A stretch of 7,897 nucleotides of DNA. Source: Gammaproteobacteria bacterium (GTDB lineage Bacteria > Pseudomonadota > Gammaproteobacteria > Xanthomonadales > Xanthomonadaceae). Below are positions 6,194 to 7,897 of the stretch, in pieces. The DNA lies in the NCBI GenBank assembly GCA_012510865.1, contig JAAZHF010000258.1:1-7897 (forward strand). Direction: 5' to 3'. Within the stretch, counting starts at the first letter, position 1, and each line of letters starts with the position of its first letter. A program made the position numbers and the translations under genes. A model generated the notes under the pieces. That model did no database searches, was not told the DNA's origin, and worked only from the letters and a program-made list of their open reading frames with translations.

Positions 6194-6460
6194 TTATTCG
6201 GCCGCGCGCGAGACGATCTCGACGACGCGCCAGTTCTTGGTCTTGGACATCGGCGCGATCTCCACGACGCGGACGGTATCGCCCTCGTTGCAGGAGTTCT
6301 CGGCGTCGTGCGCGTGCAGCTTGGTCGAGCGGCGGATGTACTTGCCGTACAGCGCGTGCTTGACCTGGCGCTCGACGAGCACCGTCACGGTCTTGTCCAT
6401 CTTGTTGCTGACGACGCGGCCTTCGACCGTGCGCAGCTTCTTCTCGGTGTTTTCGGTCAT
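6194..6460 (-). CDS. rpsQ: 30S ribosomal protein S17
   Basis: S17 is an OB-fold primary binder of 16S rRNA in the 5' domain, needed early in 30S assembly. The product has 88 residues (E. coli 84). The sequence reads [45 protein letters not shown], then [28 protein letters not shown], covering the S17 signature GDxVxVxExxPxSKTK. AAGGA lies about 10 nt upstream, overlapping the rpmC stop, with a 13-nt gap. It is the last gene of the S10 operon in the usual order and runs into rplN without a promoter-sized space. Confidence 0.98.
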   Translation of the reverse strand: MTENTEKKLRTVEGRVVSNKMDKTVTVLVERQVKHALYGKYIRRSTKLHAHDAENSCNEGDTVRVVEIAPMSKTKNWRVVEIVSRAAE

Positions 6461-6473
6461 GTCTGCCCGGTCC

Positions 6474-6659
6474 TTACTGCTTGGCGCCGAGGAGGGTGTT
6501 GACGCGAGCGATCTCGCGGCGCACCCGGCGGGCGTCGTGGGTCTTGGCGAGCTGGCCGGTCGCCTTCTGCATGCGCAGCGAGAACTGCTCCTTCTGCAGC
6601 TCGAGCAGGTGCGCCTTCAGTTCGTCCGAAGACTTCTGGCGGAGTTCCTTGATGTCCAT
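6474..6659 (-). CDS. rpmC: 50S ribosomal protein L29
   Basis: L29 is a small two-helix protein beside the polypeptide exit, adjacent to L23 and part of the docking area for trigger factor and SRP. The product has 61 residues (E. coli 63): [37 protein letters not shown], then the signature stretch [21 protein letters not shown]. The start codon shares one base with the rplP stop (TGATG, overlap at 6659). No good Shine-Dalgarno precedes it, so translation probably depends on ribosomes finishing rplP. Confidence 0.97.
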   Translation of the reverse strand: MDIKELRQKSSDELKAHLLELQKEQFSLRMQKATGQLAKTHDARRVRREIARVNTLLGAKQ

Positions 6660-7072
6660 CAGCGCACCGTCCGGGTCACGAAAGTGGTGGTGACCGAGAG
6701 CTTGGCGGCGGCCAGGCGGAACGCCTCGCGCGCGGTCGCCTCGTCGACGCCCTCGATCTCGTAGATCATGCGGCCGGGCTGGATCTGGGCCACCCAGTAC
6801 TCCACGTTGCCCTTGCCCGAGCCCATGCGGACTTCGATCGGCTTCTTGGTGATCGGCTTGTCCGGGAACACGCGGATCCACATCTTCCCGCCGCGCTTCA
6901 CGTGGCGGCTGATCGCACGGCGCGCGGCCTCGATCTGGCGCGCGGTGATCTGCCCGGTCTGGGTCGCCTTCAGGCCGTACTCGCCGAAGCTGACGGCATT
7001 GCCGCTCCACGACAGGCCGTCGTTGCGGCCCTTGTGCATCTTGCGGTACTTGGTTCGCTTGGGTTGCAGCAT
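6659..7072 (-). CDS. rplP: 50S ribosomal protein L16
   Basis: L16 lies near the A-site tRNA elbow and the peptidyl transferase region and is needed late in 50S assembly. The product has 137 residues (E. coli 136). It starts [20 protein letters not shown], carries [36 protein letters not shown], and then [29 protein letters not shown]. Arg82 in VRMG corresponds to E. coli Arg81, the residue hydroxylated by YcfD/RoxA, so the substrate site is intact; whether it is modified here is unknown. GAGGG lies 8 nt before the ATG, inside the last codons of rpsC, and only 3 nt separate the genes. Confidence 0.98.
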   Translation of the reverse strand: MLQPKRTKYRKMHKGRNDGLSWSGNAVSFGEYGLKATQTGQITARQIEAARRAISRHVKRGGKMWIRVFPDKPITKKPIEVRMGSGKGNVEYWVAQIQPGRMIYEIEGVDEATAREAFRLAAAKLSVTTTFVTRTVR

Positions 7073-7075
7073 GAC

Positions 7076-7816
7076 TTAGTCCCTCGCCTCGCGATCACGG
7101 CGCGGGCCACGCGGGCGATCGCGGTCACCGCGGTCGCCACGCTCGCCACGCGGCGAATGGTCCTGCTTCGCCTGGCCGTCCTGGGCGAAGTCGAAGATCT
7201 CGCGCTTGAAGATCCAGGTCGTTATTCGGATGATTCCGTAGGTTGTGCGGGCCTCGGCGAAGCCGTAGTCGACGTCGGCGCGGAGGGTGTGCAGGGGCAC
7301 GCGGCCCTCGCGGTACCACTCCGAACGCGCGATCTCGGCGCCGTTGAGGCGGCCGGCGACGTTGACCTTGATGCCCAGGGCGCCCAGGCGCATCGCGTTG
7401 CCGACCGCGCGCTTCATCGCGCGGCGGAACATGATGCGGCGCTCGAGCTGCTGGGCGATCGACTCGGCCACCAGCTGCGCGTCGAGCTCGGGCTTGCGGA
7501 CCTCGGTGACGTTGATGTGCGCCGGGACGCCCATCATGTCGGTCACTTCCTTGCGCAGCTTCTCGATGTCCTCGCCGCGCTTGCCGATCACGACGCCCGG
7601 GCGGGCGGTGTGGATCGTCACGCGCGCGGACTTCGAGGGGCGCTCGATCATGATCTTGCTGATGCCGGCCGAGGCCAGCTTCTTGCGGAGCATCTCGCGG
7701 ACCTTGAGGTCCGAGCTCAGGTACTCGGCGTATTCCTTCTTGCCGGCGTACCACTTCGAGTTCCAGTCCTTGGAGATGCCCAGGCGGATGCCGGTGGGGT
7801 GAACTTTGTGGCCCAT
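7076..7816 (-). CDS. rpsC: 30S ribosomal protein S3, with a divergent patch and an extended Arg/Asp tail
   Basis: S3 lines the mRNA entry channel and contributes to the ribosome's helicase activity. The product has 246 residues (E. coli 233), starting [26 protein letters not shown] 10 nt upstream and homology favour 7814–7816 over an in-frame ATG at 7840. The KH type-2 domain shows [10 protein letters not shown] with GKRG at 78–81. Arg131, Arg132 and Lys135, the helicase residues known in E. coli, are present. The C-terminal domain has [31 protein letters not shown]. Residues 194–205 read [12 protein letters not shown] where the family has GxIGxKVWIxKG, and several codons there (ACA, GGA, CGA, ATA) are rare in this window. 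The tail from about residue 223 is low-complexity [12 protein letters not shown]. Divergence could be real or a sequence error; the gene identity is not in doubt. Confidence 0.98.
   Translation of the reverse strand: MGHKVHPTGIRLGISKDWNSKWYAGKKEYAEYLSSDLKVREMLRKKLASAGISKIMIERPSKSARVTIHTARPGVVIGKRGEDIEKLRKEVTDMMGVPAHINVTEVRKPELDAQLVAESIAQQLERRIMFRRAMKRAVGNAMRLGALGIKVNVAGRLNGAEIARSEWYREGRVPLHTLRADVDYGFAEARTTYGIIRITTWIFKREIFDFAQDGQAKQDHSPRGERGDRGDRDRPRGPRRDREARD
7121..7147 (-). repeat. three imperfect 9-nt repeats in the rpsC tail
   Basis: Reading rpsC codons, GGCGAGCGT, GGCGACCGC and GGTGACCGC follow one another and encode Gly-Glu-Arg, Gly-Asp-Arg, Gly-Asp-Arg. This in-frame array makes up the centre of the charged S3 tail and could change length by slippage. 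Confidence 0.6.
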
Positions 7817-7820
7817 ATGC

Positions 7821-7897
7821 TTACTTCCCCTCGCCGACAACGACGGTGATGTGGCTGGTGCGCTTGAGGCTGCGCGTGCCGCGGCCCTTCGCCCGCG
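7821..7897 (-). CDS. rplV: 50S ribosomal protein L22, 3' end only
   Basis: L22 has a globular domain on the subunit surface and a long beta-hairpin reaching into the exit tunnel, where it takes part in macrolide sensitivity and stalling. Only the last 24 codons and the TAA stop are present; the start is beyond base 7897. The visible end reads [24 protein letters not shown], matching the family ending [21 protein letters not shown] of E. coli. The gap to rpsC is 4 nt, and the final codons provide the purine-rich Shine-Dalgarno for rpsC. Its position before rpsC is the standard S10-operon order. Confidence 0.95.
   Translation of the reverse strand, partial: RAKGRGTRSLKRTSHITVVVGEGK

Noticed and set aside
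5459..6502. Plus-strand open frame of 347 codons opposite rplX, rplN and rpsQ, and a similar one at 6902–7849
   Set aside because: Both are mirror images of conserved ribosomal genes, rich in Ala, Asp, His and Leu, with no support as proteins.

Overview
This window is a stretch of the S10–spc–alpha ribosomal protein super-cluster of a high-GC gammaproteobacterium, read entirely from the minus strand. The S13 start ([19 protein letters not shown]), the Arg/Asp-rich N-terminus of S5, the Arg/Asp-rich tail of S3, the zinc-free 101-residue S14 and the strong G/C third-position bias all suggest Xanthomonadaceae (Lysobacter/Luteimonas/Xanthomonas-like). The family-level call is from remembered protein sequences, not a search.

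In the direction of transcription (high to low coordinates) the genes are: rplV (3' end only), rpsC, rplP, rpmC, rpsQ (the end of the S10 operon); rplN, rplX, rplE, rpsN, rpsH, rplF, rplR, rpsE, rpmD, rplO, secY (the spc operon); then rpsM (5' part only, first gene of the alpha operon). Seventeen genes are recognised, fifteen of them complete. Most are separated by 0–30 nt, and many Shine-Dalgarno sequences lie on the stop codon or last codons of the preceding gene, so translational coupling is likely. rplP/rpmC overlap by 1 nt and rpsE/rpmD by 8 nt. The S10-to-spc junction (rpsQ–rplN) is only 12 nt.

Two intergenic stretches break the compact pattern. The 174-nt rplR–rpsE gap holds two hairpins and a perfect 12-bp palindrome. 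The 344-nt secY–rpsM gap lacks the rpmJ gene that many bacteria have there. It holds a run of GC-rich hairpins next to secY, then an extended -10 element (TGTTACAAT) that probably starts the rpsM transcript, and a leader that could fold over the rpsM start.

Functionally, the genes supply proteins of both ribosomal subunits plus SecY, the channel of the Sec translocon. I see no mobile element, tRNA, CRISPR array or novel gene system. The points most worth checking are a short divergent, rare-codon patch in the normally invariant C-terminal core of S3 (about 7202–7246), the hairpin arrays in the two gaps, and the putative rpsM promoter and leader. The long plus-strand open frames are antisense shadows of these genes.
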